NCBI GenBank assembly: GCA_021802375.1
Contig: JAKAAL010000384.1
Span: forward strand, 1-5,279
DNA: 5,279 bases
From: Bacillota bacterium
GTDB lineage: Bacteria > Bacillota_E > Sulfobacillia > Sulfobacillales > Sulfobacillaceae
Direction of reading: 5' to 3'
The notes beneath the pieces are model-generated. The model saw only the letters and a list, made by a program, of their open reading frames with translations. It did no database searches and was not told where the DNA came from. Each line of letters begins with the position of its first letter. The first letter of the stretch is position 1. This document shows positions 4,555-5,279 of this stretch, one piece after another. The translations under genes and the position numbers were made by a program.

Positions 4555-5199
4555 CTAACGACCTGAAGGTGTCGCTTCGACCTCAGACGTGTCTGGGAGG
4601 TCGGCGGGGTGTGGGAATTGCACCCACTGCATAAATTGTTGCAACATTTCCTGCGTCCGTTCATGGACAGCCATCATGTGGCTTTCCTGTTCGGTCCGAT
4701 GCCGGGCGTCTTCGGCCAGCAATTTCTTCGTTTGCGCCGCGAGAATCGCTGTATGCTTCGCTCTTTCGGCCTCAATCACCGATTTTTCGGCGTCTTTGGC
4801 CTCCACGAGCCGGATCCGTTCTTGCTCATTCGCCAGGCGCTGCGCTTCGAGTTCTTGGTTGCGCTGAATAATCATGGTCAACGCCTGGATATTCGTCAGG
4901 AGGCTTTCGACGGTCATGGCATGGGAATCATTGGGCGCGACGGGATCAGGCAGTGTGGGCGGGGCGGCCACCGGATCGGCTTCCCGCTCTTCGCCCGTCA
5001 GCAGCCAGCCGATAGGGGTCTGCAACACCCGTGCCGCGTCTTGCAAGCGTCCTAGGGGGATCTCGACCTGCCCAGTTTCATATTTGCTATAGGCCGCACG
5101 ACTCACATGAAGCATCGGAGCCATTTCCCGTTGCTTTAAGCCCGCTTGTTGCCGAGCCCATCGGAGGCGTTCCGCTACGGTATTCATGGGGGGAATCAT
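4555..5199 (-). CDS. XRE-family phage repressor with C-terminal coiled coil
   Basis: This 214-residue protein starts with a helix-turn-helix domain of the XRE/Cro/CI type at about 8-68. It shows AERLRWARQQAGLKQREMA, then the recognition helix region VSRAAYSKYETG (32-43), then LQDAARVLQTPIGWLLTGEE. A Pro-rich linker (about 72-92) leads to a long charged helix at about 96-192 with heptad-like spacing, probably a coiled coil for oligomerisation. There is no S24 peptidase domain and no Ala-Gly self-cleavage site of the lambda CI kind. ATG 5199 is favoured by GAGGTGA at 5209-5203 just upstream; ATG 5187 is too far from it. It is the first gene of the leftward lysogeny block and probably binds the palindrome upstream of itself to control both its own and the divergent transcription. 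Confidence 0.87.
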   Translation of the reverse strand: MIPPMNTVAERLRWARQQAGLKQREMAPMLHVSRAAYSKYETGQVEIPLGRLQDAARVLQTPIGWLLTGEEREADPVAAPPTLPDPVAPNDSHAMTVESLLTNIQALTMIIQRNQELEAQRLANEQERIRLVEAKDAEKSVIEAERAKHTAILAAQTKKLLAEDARHRTEQESHMMAVHERTQEMLQQFMQWVQFPHPADLPDTSEVEATPSGR

Positions 5200-5210
5200 A
5201 CGTCACCTCG

Positions 5211-5238
5211 TTGTCTTCGGTATTCTCTCTAACATAAT
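5211..5238 (+). promoter_or_regulatory. candidate rightward promoter divergent from the repressor
   Basis: TTGTCT (5211-5216) as -35 and CATAAT (5233-5238, five of six to consensus) as -10 are separated by 16 bases. It would drive transcription to the right, where early lytic genes are expected beyond the window. The -10 box overlaps the left end of the palindrome at 5237-5255, so a bound repressor would block it. The -35 match is only moderate. Confidence 0.4.
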
Positions 5239-5255
5239 GTGCGTCTTACACACAT
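5237..5255. promoter_or_regulatory. candidate repressor operator (19-bp imperfect palindrome)
   Basis: ATGTGCG (5237-5243) and CACACAT (5249-5255) form an inverted repeat, six of seven positions matching, around TCTTA. It lies about 40 bases upstream of the XRE repressor start, between a rightward CATAAT and a leftward TATACT box, where an XRE operator would be expected. Confidence 0.5.
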
Positions 5256-5261
5256 AGTATA
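5256..5261 (-). promoter_or_regulatory. candidate -10 box of the repressor promoter
   Basis: Read on the - strand, TATACT matches the -10 consensus at five of six bases and would start a transcript near 5249, about 50 bases before the repressor ATG. The -35 element would fall at or beyond the right edge of the window and cannot be checked. Confidence 0.4.
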
Positions 5262-5279
5262 ACCCATGCTTCACACGAT

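Larger units (their letters stand above)
1..5279. mobile_element. temperate phage segment: lysis cassette, attP, lysogeny module
   Basis: The gene content is typical of a temperate phage: GH25 endolysin and LLH holin on the + strand, and tyrosine integrase and XRE repressor on the - strand. The two blocks converge on a tRNA-derived attachment site, and terminators face each other between them. No bacterial housekeeping gene is present. The order lysis, att, integrase, repressor is that of a circular phage map cut elsewhere, so the window probably shows an unintegrated genome or a tandem insertion. Structural genes would lie to the left and early lytic genes to the right, both outside the window. 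Confidence 0.85.

Noticed and set aside
1..5279. CRISPR array, insertion sequence or defence system
   Set aside because: No regularly spaced repeats, transposase or recognisable defence domains were seen on either strand.

Overview
The window is part of a temperate bacteriophage (or prophage) genome. It holds the end of the late region with a lysis cassette on the + strand, then a phage attachment site, then a lysogeny module on the - strand (integrase, an unknown small protein, an XRE-type repressor). The DNA is moderately GC-rich. Shine-Dalgarno sites are strong (AGGAGG, AAAGGAG), the holin is of the LLH type and the lysozyme is GH25, all of which fit a Firmicutes host. A Sulfobacillus- or Alicyclobacillus-like host is only a guess from composition and style. 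No host housekeeping gene is visible.

Region 1-2690 (+ strand): the C-terminal part of an unrecognised phage protein; a Trp-rich unknown protein (374-790) whose tail overlaps the next gene by about 110 bases; a papain-fold (C1 family) cysteine peptidase with a complete Cys-His-Asn set (681-1451); a GH25 lysozyme endolysin ending in a coiled coil (1470-2258); and an LLH-type holin (2261-2647). A strong rho-independent terminator (2655-2689) closes this operon. The peptidase next to the muramidase and holin is the most unusual part of the cassette.

Region 2691-2963 has no gene. It looks like an intact attP. A displaced 3' fragment of tRNA-Val(CAC) on the - strand (2782-2826, encoding CCA) ends in the anticodon loop. 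A short inverted repeat with a 7-base spacer there marks the likely crossover. Tandem GGGGCCAAA repeats lie about 120-130 bases to each side as candidate integrase arm sites. A - strand terminator follows the tRNA 3' end. A 12-bp inverted repeat lies between core and integrase.

Region 2939-5279 (- strand): tyrosine integrase (387 aa, all catalytic residues present), an unknown 118-aa protein, and an XRE repressor whose C-terminal half is a long coiled coil rather than a self-cleaving peptidase domain. The three are closely spaced and probably form one lysogeny operon. It is read from a promoter/operator region at the right edge, where a 19-bp imperfect palindrome lies between candidate divergent promoters.

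The lysis genes and the integrase flank the same attachment site. In a normally integrated prophage these two modules sit at opposite ends, so the sequence most likely represents a free or circular phage genome, or a tandem insertion.
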